DNA of 64,000 nucleotides. Source: Pseudeuparius sepicola. Taxonomy: Eukaryota > Arthropoda > Insecta > Coleoptera > Anthribidae. Where the stretch lies: assembly GCA_963920635.1 (NCBI GenBank), contig OY987298.1, positions 81,291,454 to 81,355,453 of the forward strand, written 5' to 3'. Shown here piece after piece: positions 33,480-43,449 of the stretch. How positions within the stretch are numbered: position 1 is the first letter of the stretch; every line of letters begins with the position of its first letter. The position numbers and the translations under genes are program-made. Under the pieces are notes generated by a model, which was not told the origin of the DNA, searched no databases, and was given only the letters and a program-made list of their open reading frames with translations.

Positions 33480-34445
33480 ATATTCTCGAAGATAAGCTTT
33501 TTTCTGATTGGTTAAGTGTCTCAGGTGTGACTAGGGGGTATTCATCCCCAATTTTTTCAGTCGTGTTGGTGTTGTGTAAGGCGAAGTCGACTTTTGTGAA
33601 TTAACAAATTTCCTACTACGGTTAGCAAACAGTGGTTGCTTGATTTTTTTTATCTGTCATTGCGTGTTCTTGTAAAAATTACAAATTAGCATTGAGTCTT
33701 ACGGAAAACACACACAAATTTCGTCTTATTGGGGGGCCTTTTCAGCCCTAGAAAATAAGCTTTGTTCTGATTGGTCGAGCGTCTCAAAGGGTGACTAGGG
33801 AGTGTTCATCCCCAATTTTTTTAGTCGTGTTGGTGCTGTTGTAAGGTGAAGACGACTTTGTGAATTAACGCATTTCCTAAAAACGTTAGTAAACATTGGC
33901 AGTTCAATTTTTTCTGACGTCATTAGTTTCCAATATTTGTAAAAATTGTAAATTAGCATTGAGTCTTACGGGAAACACCCAAATTTCGTCTTATCGAGGG
34001 GCCTTTTCAGCCCTAGAAAATAAGCTTTGTTCTGATTGGTTGATCGTCTCGTAGGGTGAGACGATAAAAGGGTGTTCATCCCCAATTTTCACAAATTTTT
34101 CCTAGAGACGTAAAACATTTTTCTTTAAATTAGTTTTGTAATTTTGTATATTGCTAGGTTTCCTAAAACGTAAACCAATCAGTCTATGTACATTTTCCAA
34201 CGGTTTATTTAATAATTTAACCTACCTATTAACCTGGAAGCAAACCCAAAGCAAACAAATTAGAAAAAGTATTCCTTTCTAGGTTAACCTAAGGAGAAGG
34301 ACGTCTACGACACCGGTTGGTGAGATAAAAAAGGACGGTTAGGGTAGTTTTTTTTTCAGATTGGGGCGGTAAACACAAATTTCGTGGAGACCTGTTCCCG
34401 GAAATAAGCTTTTTCTGGTTGAGCATCTCGAAGTCGAAACTTAAA
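33480..34445. repeat. Tandem repeat of about 264 bp upstream of the polymerase gene
   Basis: The phrase ATAAGCTTT...CTGATTGG recurs at about 33492, 33755 and 34020, and in shorter form at 34404. Each is followed by a TTCATCCCCAATTTT block and a further conserved segment ending CCTTTTCAGCCCTAGAAA. The repeats end directly before the polymerase start codon (34448). The inverted CCAAT motif in each unit could be promoter-related; that is inference. Confidence 0.65.
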
Positions 34446-34447
34446 CC

Positions 34448-35149
34448 ATGCCTGCGACAGCTGTACTAAAGGCCTTATACTTAAAGATAACTAGTATATT
34501 GACCCTACTTCAATCATCATATAGTGGTGAAACTGTGCAAGATGGCCTGCGTCAATGTACCAAGGCAGTTCGCCTTATTAAGCACCAACTAAAATCGGCA
34601 AAGACCGTTGGAGAGAAGCAGAAACTTATAACAACATTGGCAAACGTGAAAACCCTGCGAACCCAAATTAAACAAGAAATTAAACGAGGCGCTGGTACAA
34701 AATCAAGAAAAGAAACAGCAGAAAAACGTGTCAGTTGGGGTGATTTGGAAACCGCATTTGCCTGCCGTATTCGCACTGGAGTCATCTCTAATATTAAGCA
34801 CAAGGACCCCGGCGAATTCCTCAACGACTGTTGTGCTTTGTTCAAGCGCCGTGTTGCCAACGCGTTAAAAAAGGAAGAAGCAGTCAAAATAAATGCAGTG
34901 TTCGGCGGACTATTTGTGCTGGAGAAGACCGACAGGGTTATTGAGGAAATGAAATATTTTACGACATCCAACGCGCCTGTCTACAGAGATACCGACTTAA
35001 CTCAATGGTTCAAACAGCACGTAGCAACGCCGATTTTGTTGCAGCTTGAAGAATTTCAGGAAAAGGAATCTGAAAGCTATTGTGAACTTGGGGGTAAATA
35101 TAAATTAGTTTACTCCTCTGCTAGGATCGGCATACATAGAGCTGCCTGA
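34448..35149 (+). pseudogene. PolB N-terminal segment
   Basis: 233 residues, charged and helical, with no catalytic motif. It contains KDPGEFLNDCCALFKRRV and EEFQEKES, which I recognise as the conserved lead-in region of the family-B polymerases found in insect mobile elements. Its ATG is the first after the 264-bp repeats. The frame breaks just after EEFQEKES. Confidence 0.65.
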
Positions 35150-35180
35150 ATCAATCAAGGCGAAACAGGCGTGTGTCAAC

Positions 35181-36097
35181 GTGAAGACTGTGGATGAACT
35201 CTGCTTTGCTTGGGCTGTGACTTCGGCTCTGTATCCAGGTGAGAAAGACCCCCAGCGAATAACTAGGTACCCCCACCCATCGTCCATTTTGACGATTAAA
35301 CAAATCCCAAAATTTGAAAAACTGAACAACATGCCCATAAACGTTTATATTCTGCGAAAGCAACGAAACAAGCTCTACACCTTGCCTATTTATATCACTA
35401 AATATAAATTAGACAACATGTTAATCTTCTAATGGTAGAAAATGTTTATTATGACGAGGATAATGAAGAAGGAAGTAATGATAGCTCACCTATTCGTTAT
35501 CATTTTTGTTGGATCAAGGACCTCTCTCGTCTAGTTTCAACTCAGCTGAGCACACATAATAGAAAAAAGTTCTTCTGCGACCGATGTCTTCATTACTTTT
35601 ATTCTGCGGAAAAGCTAACAACACATTATGAAGATTGCAAAAATATGAACGACTGCAAAGTTAGGATGCCAAGCGAAGATCGTAAACTCCTTAAATTTAC
35701 TAATTACAAAAATAAAGAGAAGGTTCCCTTCATAATTTATGCAGATATAGAAAGCCTCCTTAAAGCAACAGATGATAATAATAAATACCAAGAACACGTA
35801 CCTTGCAGCGTTGGTTACTATGTCAAATGCAGTTAAGATGACAGCTTTTCGTTCTACAAGTCGTACACTGGGCTGGATTGCATGGAATGGTTTTCTAAAG
35901 AACTGAGAGGAGTGGCTGAGGATATAGAAACAGTTTTTCTGTGCCCTATACCGATGGACAGGTTAACAGCGGTGCAAAAAATGGGCTTTAATCTTTCGAC
36001 AATGTGTCACATGTGCGAAAAACCCTTCACATCAAAACAGAAGAAAGTCAGAGATCATTGCCATCTAGTTCCGAGGCGCTGCCCACGAAGATTGTAA
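35181..36097 (+). pseudogene. PolB finger and exonuclease I segment
   Basis: Read in three frames (35181-35432, 35432-35836, 35882-36097). It holds a CX2C...HX4C finger (FCDRCL then HYEDC), the exonuclease I motif PFIIYADIES, and a second Cys pair (CHMCEKPF, then DHCH) upstream of exonuclease II. Indels between the frames are small. Confidence 0.7.
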
Positions 36098-36167
36098 TAT
36101 AAATTACCAAGACACTCACGTTGTACCAATAGTCTTCCACAATCTATCAGGTTACGATGCTCATTTT

Positions 36168-36854
36168 GTGACTAAGAGCATAGCCAAGGATATGGAGGGG
36201 CGTGTAGAGTTGCTTCCTAAAAATAAAGAAAAATATATATCGTTCACCAAACATATTCCTGAAAATCTAGTGAAATTCCGATTTATCGATAGTTTCCGTT
36301 TTACGTCTGCAGGATTAGATTCTTTAGCCTCAAATCTTTCGGAGTACCCAATCCTCAGAGGTAATTTCTCTGAACTCCCCGAATCTCGTTTTAAACTTCT
36401 AACACGAAAAGGTGTATTCCCATACGATTTTATGGATTGTATGGAGACATTGGACTGCACTCAACTGCCTTCCAAAGACTGTTTTTATAACAAACTTGAG
36501 GAGAGATCGATACATCAAAAAGACTATGTCCATGCACAGAAAGTGTGGAACGAATTTGAGTGCAAAACTTTAAAGGATTGTGCCAACCTATATCTAAAAA
36601 CTGACATATTACTTCTAGCTGATGTATTCGAAGCATTTAGAGCTAGCTGTTTGAGAACTCATAAACTAGATCCCGCTCACTACTACACATTGCCTGGGTA
36701 CACTTGGGATTCGATGTTAAAGTACACAAAAGTGGAGTTGGAGTTGCTTACAGATATCGATCAAGTAATGTTTATTGAGAAAGGAATACGAGGGGGCCTC
36801 AGCCAATGCTCTAAACGACGCGCCACTGCTAATAATAAATATATGCCTAACTAG
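36168..36854 (+). pseudogene. PolB exonuclease II-III and linker segment
   Basis: 228 residues. Exonuclease II lies just upstream of its start in another frame. The segment includes FPYDFMDCMETLD, the exonuclease III motif YLKTDILLLADVFE and PGYTWDSMLKYT, followed by IEKGIRGGLSQCSKR, which leads into the polymerase domain. It ends in a TAG just before motif A. Confidence 0.7.
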
Positions 36855-36884
36855 GACCCACAGAAACTTGCAAAATATTTAAGT

Positions 36885-38102
36885 TACTTTGATGTTAACA
36901 ATCAATATGGGTGGGCTATGTCGCAGGCTCTTCCTTTAGATGCCCTTCATAATAAACACAAAGATCTACCTTTCTGTCCAGAACATCTGAGACAAGGGGA
37001 TAAAACAGAGACGAAACTAATGGCTACACGTTATACCAAAGAAAAATACGTGATACATTACAGAGCGCTTAAACAGGCCCTGAATCACGGTTTGGTGTTG
37101 AAAAAGATTCACAGAGTTTTAAGGTTTAAACAGTAACCGTGGGTAAAAAGCTACATAGATCTCAACACCAGACTCCGCGCCAAAGCCACCAATGCATTTG
37201 AAAAAGATCTTCTCAAACTACTAAACAACGCTGTCTTTGGAAAAACAATGGAAAACGTTCGGAAAAATTCTGTGATAAAGCTGCTCAATAAGTGGGAGGG
37301 ACGATATGGTTCGGAGGCGTTTATCGCAAAACCGCAATTTAAAACGGCAACTATTCTTGAAGAAAACCTCGTAATAATTGAACTAAATAAATTGGAAGTA
37401 TATCTTAACAAACCGATATACGTAGGAATGGCAATTTTGGATTTAGCTAAAACTACTCTCTTTGATTTTCACTATGGATACATGCAGCCGGAATTTGGAA
37501 ATAATTGCACTATTTTATATACAGACACAGATTCATTAATAGACGAAATTCGAAACAAAGATATTTATGAGGTAATACGTAGAGATTGTCACAAGTATTT
37601 TGATACTAGTGACTTCCCTCCAGAAAATAATTACTGCATACCACTTGTCAACAAAAAGGTATTAGGAATGATGAGAGAAGAAAACAATGGGCGCATTATG
37701 ACTGATTTTGTGGGGCTGCGATCAAAAATGTACACGCTGAAAATTTTAAGAACAAAAGGAGATGAGCAAAATCAGTTTAAATTGGAGAAAGATGGTTTTA
37801 CACAGGATGAAATCCAAGAAATTATGAAAGAATGGGGAATTACTAAAAAAATAAAAGGCATTAAGAAGGGGGTTATTAAGAGAAAAATAAATTTTGAGGA
37901 CTATGTTCAATGTCTAGAGGAAAATATTGAAAAATCTGTGAATCAAAATTTAATCAAATCAGAGAAGCATAACGTATACTCGGTTACACAAGAAAAAATC
38001 GCTATAAGCCCTCACGATAACAAACGATATATTTTACCAGCAAGTTATGAAACACTCCCATTATTCACAAATGCAAATAGGATAGAATTGTATTTGTTAT
38101 GA
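36885..38102 (+). pseudogene. PolB catalytic palm segment
   Basis: Motif A (DVNNQYGWAM) lies in the frame that includes 36918-37136. Motif B (NNAVFGKTMEN) and motif C (YTDTDS) lie in 37151-38102, whose ATG-bounded part is 37248-38102. The C-terminal part is lysine-rich and ends with a natural-looking stop at 38102. Both motif C aspartates are present. Confidence 0.75.
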
Positions 38103-38970
38103 ACTCTAATAAAATTTTATTAAAGGACGGAGGATGTAGGAAAATTATAAGAAAATCACCTGCCAACCATGACGTAAATGATGAATTTTGTATTTTATTT
38201 AATAAGTTAATGTTAAAAACCAGATAGGGTTTAAAGTATTGTTACTAGTTATATAGGTTTAGAAATGTATCATAGATTTTAAATATAATAAAACCTATTG
38301 TTAAATGTAGGATAATTTGACTAATTATAGTATAGGTTTTAATGTATAGTTATATAAATTTAGTGCTTTAGTGCTTTAAATATTTTGCTATAAGCGATTC
38401 ATCAGATATGGTATACTGGTAATATAGATAAAACAATGGATAAGTCTGCAATCACAATGGGATATGGAAACATGGGGAAACTGAGGAGGAGGGTCGTAAA
38501 TAAAGCAAAGAGAAGAGATCCATCACCAACGAAAATCGCAGTGTCACAGAGACGTTTTGAACATGGGGTCATTTTTCATAAATATCTAGTTAGAATAATT
38601 TACTAGTTAACATAAGAATATTTAAAGTTAGAAGGTACTGCCTTATACATCAATTATCTTTAATAAAATTTTTTAAATAAGATGTTAATTGATTAAACAT
38701 GGATTAGGCCTACTGGGGAAACCATGTAAGAAAAACGCACCTCGCATTCTACCTCTAGGGTGGTGGGGAAACGAATGCATATGAACCATGCACGACTGCT
38801 TGAATTTTAAAAAACACCCAATAAAAGAATATTTTACCTATGATATTTATAACTAATACCTTTTAATTTGAAAATAATGAATATTTTTGCTTTCCATTAT
38901 GATTAAAACGTATAGAACTGATTTTTGTTGAAGGTATGTTGCTAGGTGTGAAACAAAATTTGAAAAAAGA
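38103..38970. other. Maverick interior downstream of polB
   Basis: AT-rich sequence with AATAAA signals near 38108 and one small ORF (38436-38606). No integrase, ATPase or capsid similarity is visible. Confidence 0.4.
38436..38606 (+). CDS. Small basic ORF of unknown function
   Basis: A 56-codon frame starting MDKSAITMGYGNMGKLRRR, very rich in Lys and Arg in the middle. It lies about 330 bp after polB on the same strand. Small basic proteins occur in Mavericks and related viruses, but I cannot assign this one. It may be a chance frame or a remnant of a longer gene. Confidence 0.25.
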   Translation: MDKSAITMGYGNMGKLRRRVVNKAKRRDPSPTKIAVSQRRFEHGVIFHKYLVRIIY

Positions 38971-38976
38971 TGCTGA

Positions 38977-39280
38977 ACGTGTCGCTAACGCGTTGTTAAC
39001 GCGTTGTTATCGTTTCGTTAACGCGCTGTTAACGTTTCGTTAACGGGTTGTTAACGCTTCGCTAATGCGTTTAAAACGTTTTGTTAACGCGTTGTTAACG
39101 TATTGTTAACGCGTTGTTGACGTTTCGTTAACGCGTTGTTAACGTTCATTAACGCGTTGTTAACGTTTCATTAACGCGTTGTTAATGTTCATTAACGCAT
39201 TGTTAACGTTTTGTTAACCCGTTGTTAACGGGTTTTTAACGTTTTGTTACCGCGTTGTTAACCTTTCATTATCGCGACAT
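38977..39280. repeat. GTTAAC/AACGCGTT array
   Basis: About 300 bp built almost wholly from GTTAACGCGTT and GTTAACGTTTCG units, with the palindromes GTTAAC and AACGCGTT alternating every 10-14 bp. It lies between two diverged direct copies of a TTTTTGTTGA...CTAGGTGTGAAAC phrase (about 38922 and 39322), near the inner edge of the right terminal repeat. Confidence 0.8.
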
Positions 39281-39414
39281 AATTTAATAGTGATAAAAAA
39301 AGCGGATAGTACTGTTTTCAGATTTTTGTTGATCGCTGGAATGTATGCAACTAGGTGTGAAACTGTCTGCAAATTGTTTTCTGAACTTTATGTTTGTATT
39401 TTTTCCCTCTATAG

Positions 39415-40950
39415 CAATCTGCAACTGGATCGTTGAAGCAAAGATGTTTGGTAGCACCCGGTGCTCAGAGGTTTTTTAATGTATCTGGCATCGGGTTTTG
39501 CGTAATTTCTTGCTATATCATCAATGGAAAAGTAATTCAAAATGTTTGGTAATATTCGGGGGATACCACCAAGCGATCGGGATGGATGAGTTTCAATGTT
39601 TCCTCTCGGGGTACTTTTGGTAAGTATTACACAATTTTATAGTTGGAATGCCTTATTAAGCAAACACTTTTTTGGGGGACAAGCTACGTCATCGCTTGTC
39701 TTAGAGCTATGACGTATTTTGTAGACAATAGAAAGTTCGACATCTGGTTTTTACAATTTTCCATATATGACGTATTTTGTAGGCAATAGAATGTTTGACA
39801 CCTGGTGTTTAAAAATATTGTCGTTTACCATGGCAAAGTAGATTGAAGTGGGACGTCGATTTTAGCAAATATTAGTCAGGTTTGTGCAAAGGGCTAGTGT
39901 TTTATGTTTTGAGCGAAATCTGGCTCAGTAGCATTTCTTGCCCCCTGTCGGACGTGTATCTAGTTGATTTTTAACACCTGGTTTTTTTGTCCCCTATCAG
40001 TTAACAAACTGAAATATTAAAGTGAATCCTATGAAAAAGATATAAATCAGTATATTTTTTTCTTACATTACTTTCTCCTCTACACCGTAGATCGGTGTTC
40101 TATAACACACATACTTTCATTAACAGTCAGTTTCTGGAAAATTAATAAATTAATAAATTAATAAATTCTTAACAGTAAATGAACTAAACTTTGAACTTCT
40201 AACTAAAAAAATATCTTCAACAAATTTGTTTTAGAGCTTTCGGAGAATAAATCCTCCTCCTTTCTCAAAGAACATGTCAAGTCAAAGTGAAATGACAGAT
40301 TAATAAATTTCAGGTTAAAATGTCATGACAGTCAGCTTGCATTTCTGCAGGCGACATAATATGCTCTAACAAAAAAAGTCGGTATTTTTATCAAGGCGCA
40401 AATAGGTTGGCGTATAATCTAGTTTTATTTGCATGTGTTTGACTGCATCAGAGAAAGCGATCGAAAAAAGTCGGGGACATCTGTAGCTCGCTGTGCGTGG
40501 CTGCCGCGTGCAAGATTTCTCAGTATTCCAGGCAAGTCACAACAAAACTTTGCTGCATATTATAAACGCAAAAGATAACTCGGAATAAAAAATATGTTCT
40601 GGGCGTTGGTCTACTTGCAGAATAATCGTGGGGTTGATGATTTAGTTTGGGGGGGATCCTGGGGTGGAATCGCGGCCATTTTTGTCCACCTCCGGCTTGA
40701 AGGTCGCGGCTGGAACCGTCTTCGCAGGCTGGCGGTTTGATAATGACCTCGCGCTGGGGTCAACCCCTCGGACATTTTCGGCACCCCTCGGGCTAGCGCA
40801 GACCCTAGTCGGCGCGTTCTGATTGGTCGGTGACAGGAGGGGGCGTGGCTTGGGAGTGGAGGGGGTAAGTTTGGTCAAAAAAGTGCAGGATTTAGCCCCC
40901 ATAAGAAATACATGGGGAAATTGGGCTCGTACGCACATAGCCTATCTACT
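39415..40950 (-). repeat. Right terminal inverted repeat of the Maverick
   Basis: Mirror image of the left arm. It is about 150 bp longer, largely because of extra sequence at about 40140-40330 that includes a repeated TTAATAAA run and an AATGACAGATTAATAAATTT stretch absent from the left arm. Confidence 0.85.
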
Positions 40951-41242
40951 CGCCGAGTTAACGGACATGGTTATAATGTACGGGATATGCAATGAAAGTG
41001 CACATCAAGCTGCTGCAGAATAGCGTATTCGTTTTCCCAATAGGGCAAATATGCCTAACCCACGTACGTTCGTGAACGTTGTACAACGTTTGCGAAACAC
41101 TGGTGTTTTGCAAGCTCGAAGGGGTGGACCTGGAGGGCAACTGAATATGTACGATGTTGAGGCAGTGCTTGATTTGGTGGAAGAGCAACCTTCCATAAGC
41201 ACTACAGCTATTGCAAGGAGATTGGGAATATCTTAGAACAAG

Positions 41243-41364
41243 GCAAGTAAAATAAAACCTATAAAACTGACTTGTACCAAAGACAATCCCATCTGATGGG
41301 ATTGTCTTTGCTTGCACCTAATACCTACATGAAATTTAAAATGTAACAATAAAATTATTTACAG
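41243..41364 (+). other. Putative GC-AG intron in the transposase gene, with a 31-nt palindrome
   Basis: The donor AAG|GCAAGT and acceptor TTTACAG|GCA join exons in frame across conserved transposase sequence. GC-AG introns are a minority class. Inside, 41279-41309 forms a perfect hairpin of two 15-nt arms (AAAGACAATCCCATC and its complement) around one base. Confidence 0.6.
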
Positions 41365-41561
41365 GCATGGAGGATTCTAAGGGAAAACGGCCTTCACCCT
41401 TATCACATACAAAAGGTCCAAGCATTAGAAGCAAATGATTTTCCGGTGAGAATGACCTACTGCACTTAGCTACGTGATCGAATCGCCCAAGACTCAAACT
41501 TTGTTTTCAACATTCTTTGGACTGACGAATGCTGCTTCACATGTGCTGGGGTTTTAAACAC

Positions 41562-41691
41562 GTATGTACATTTTTACTTACTTATCTTTTCCTCTTCCAT
41601 GTTATCTTTTTTATTTATTATAAAATTGGCTATGTAAATCCTAACGTATTCGCCAAAATTGTGAATATTTATAAATTCTGTTTTTTTTTAG
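41562..41691 (+). other. Putative GT-AG intron in the transposase gene
   Basis: Donor CAC|GTATGT, polypyrimidine tract and acceptor TTTTTTTAG|ACAC. Removal keeps the frame (phase 2) and restores the conserved SHIWSDGNPH stretch of the DDE domain. Confidence 0.65.
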
Positions 41692-42184
41692 ACACAGCAG
41701 TCACATTTGGTCCGATGGAAACCCGCATGCTGTTCGGCGGTTTAATTTCCAACGTCGGTTTTCCATCAATGTTTGGGCAGGAGTTTATGGAGATCGATTA
41801 ATTGGACCATACATTCTACCGGAAAATTTAAATGCTGAACGATACTTGGTTTTTCTGAGAAATGTTTTGTTTGATAATTTGCCACTACAAGTACTGCATG
41901 ACATGTGGTTTATGCACGATGGTGCACCAGCTCATTTTGCGAGACCTGTTCGAGACCAATGCCCCAACCGTTGGATCGGACGAGGAGGGCCCATTGGATG
42001 GCCGCCACGATCACCAGACTTGAATCCAATGGATTTTTGTATTTGGGGATACATGAAGGCGATTGTATACGAACAGGAAATCGACAACGAGCGGCAGTTA
42101 CGTGAACGAATTGAAACTGCAGCTGATCAAATACGGAATAAGGAAGGACTTTTTGCACGTATCCGGACTTCTTTAATTAACTGA

Positions 42185-42737
42185 ATGAATTTGTGCATCG
42201 AAGTTAACGGCGGCCCCTTTGAACAGCTACTGTAGTGCTTTGCATATGTGTGCTAGTGTAGTTGTGTTTTTTGGTTACCCTTCGGAAGGGCGGAAGGGAT
42301 CCACCTCGTCGTGGTCGCCAGGTCCCCAACAGATTTAGAAAATGTAAATGTTATGTTGTGTAGTGCTGTGTGACTTTTAATGTAAACAAGCAAGAATATG
42401 GTGCAATACAATCCTGAAAATGTCACTAAGGTAGGTGTTTCATAGGCATTCTACATGTTCTTTAGAAAGTAATTATTTCAAAAAGAAATCGAAATTTTGT
42501 GGTGAATCCTCGGATAAATTGATAGACGTGGCAACGCCGCGCTATTTCACTACCTGTCTCTACCATTGACATAGGCGAAATTTTAAGACACGCCACGCGT
42601 GCGTCCATAGGCGGCGTTTTTTGAGGGCTTTAATACAATTTGAAAAAAAAAGGCTTAAAACACATGTGAGAAAATTTTTGAAAATTTATTTTGGCTATCC
42701 ACCATAAAAATTTTTGACCTAAGTGATAGTTAACCCT
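42185..42737 (+). other. 3' region of the DUF4817-type transposon
   Basis: Noncoding sequence from the transposase stop to the CCCTG|TATA end. It contains a GC-rich block at about 42520-42620. No further gene. Confidence 0.45.
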
Positions 42738-42795
42738 GTATAGTGGGCCTATTTCGTTTTCATTAGTGGGAATTTTCACCAAAAGCCAAAGAACC

Positions 42796-42860
42796 GTATA
42801 ATCAAAAGATCAAACGAACTTACCTAAGTGATGTTCAATCTTAATTATATGAAGGCCTAT
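42796..42860 (-). repeat. DIRS terminal/internal complementary junction of the second element
   Basis: Forward CGTATAAT...AAACGAACTTACCT...GTTCAATCTTAATTATA corresponds position by position to the junction in the first DIRS element, with about three quarters of bases conserved. It interrupts the RT frame at 42846. Confidence 0.55.
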
Positions 42861-43449
42861 TGTCTCCTGAATATTCGTTTGATATTGAGAAGTGTCCCTT
42901 CCTAAATCTAATATATCATCCAAATAGATAACTGAAAAGAATCCTTTTTCACTCAACCAAGACATTACTGATTTTAAAATCATGGTAAAAATTAGGAGGG
43001 CAGAACTCCGCCCAAGAGCCAACACCTCGTATTCATATATACAATTGTTAAATCTAAATCTCAAAAATTTCCTGTGAGGCGGTTTGATAGGTACAAGATA
43101 GGTCGATGGTTCCCATAAAGATGTTTGATGTGATCAACCGCGAAACAGTTCTATAGTCGCCTATCTTATTAACGTGAGATAATTTAACGAATTTATTAAA
43201 GGACCGAAGGTTTAAAATGAAACGGTAACTACTATCCGTTTTTGGAATTATAAGGATATTAAAGATGAATCGATCTTCCCATTGATCAACTTTAGAAATA
43301 GATTGTAAATCTAGAATTATATAGATGATAATATTAATCTCCTCCTTGAACCACCTTTGTTCAGGAGGAACAACCGTCTGTATTGGCCTCTTAATAAAAT
43401 GAATGTTTATCCCCCTTATATAGGAAATAAATCTCCTATCCTTAACCAA
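42810..43449 (-). pseudogene. DIRS reverse transcriptase fragment (second element)
   Basis: Two overlapping frames. 43054-43449 carries EQRWFKEEI, IPKTDSSYRFILNLRSFNKF and MGTIDLS, the N-terminal RT block. 42810-43064 carries VLALGRSSALLIFT and the catalytic SVIYLDDILDLG. The order and motifs match the first DIRS element. The frame is shifted once and cut off soon after YLDD. Confidence 0.72.

Larger units (their letters stand above)
34448..38102 (+). pseudogene. polB: Protein-primed family-B DNA polymerase of the Maverick (broken)
   Basis: This gene would replicate the element by protein-primed synthesis. Domains appear in order across several frames: an N-terminal region with a leading helical segment (34448-35149), a Cys/His finger (35570-35640), 3'-5' exonuclease motifs (YADIES about 35738, NLSGYDAHF about 36140, YLKTDILLLAD about 36590), then palm motifs (DVNNQYGWAM about 36891, NNAVFGKTMEN about 37225, YTDTDS about 37518). 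At least five frameshifts or stops break it. Every catalytic motif I looked for is still legible, so the decay is fairly recent. A full-length protein would be about 1200 residues. Confidence 0.85.
28309..40950 (+). mobile_element. Maverick/Polinton-like element (12.6 kb)
   Basis: Both ends begin AGTAGATAGGCTATGTGCGT and continue as inverted repeats for about 1.4 kb (left) and 1.5 kb (right). The element is flanked by the 6-bp duplication CGCCGA (28303-28308 and 40951-40956). AG termini, long inverted repeats, 6-bp duplication and a protein-primed family-B DNA polymerase together define Mavericks/Polintons. Only the polymerase is recognisable. No integrase, packaging ATPase, protease or capsid genes are visible, and at least two foldback elements have inserted, so this is a decayed or deleted copy. 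Confidence 0.87.
40951..42184 (+). pseudogene. DUF4817-type Tc/mariner transposase, main part, with two introns
   Basis: The N-terminal helix-turn-helix (MYGICNESAHQAAAE, then RIRFPNR) matches the DUF4817 pattern of insect transposases. A second HTH with DLVEEQPSISTTAIARRLG ends near 41233. The catalytic DDE domain follows: ILWTDECCF (first Asp, about 41520), FMHDGAPAHFARP (second, about 41915) and WPPRSPDLNPMDFCIWG (third). I count about 32 residues between the second and third Asp. Two intron-like gaps restore the frame: 41243-41364 (GC-AG) and 41562-41691 (GT-AG). In-frame stops at AAE*RIR, GIS*NK and in exon 2 show it is dead. It would cut and paste its own element. Confidence 0.8.
27126..42737 (+). 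mobile_element. Tc/mariner-superfamily transposon with DUF4817-type transposase, split by a Maverick
   Basis: The host transposon carries the transposase gene whose first codons lie at 28286-28308 and whose remainder lies at 40951-42184. The right end is taken as CCCTG followed by TATA (42733-42741). A block just inside it (AACTATCACTTAG on the minus strand, then an AAATTTTTT stretch) has an inverted counterpart at about 27146-27175. Without the Maverick the element would be about 3 kb. The left boundary is uncertain. Confidence 0.55.

Noticed and set aside
38977..39280. CRISPR or telomere-type array
   Set aside because: Units are short interleaved palindromes with no spacers and no telomere motif.
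40642..40938. 98-codon ORF and its partners at 28357-28608 as genes
   Set aside because: They are mirror images inside the Maverick terminal inverted repeats, with no protein features.
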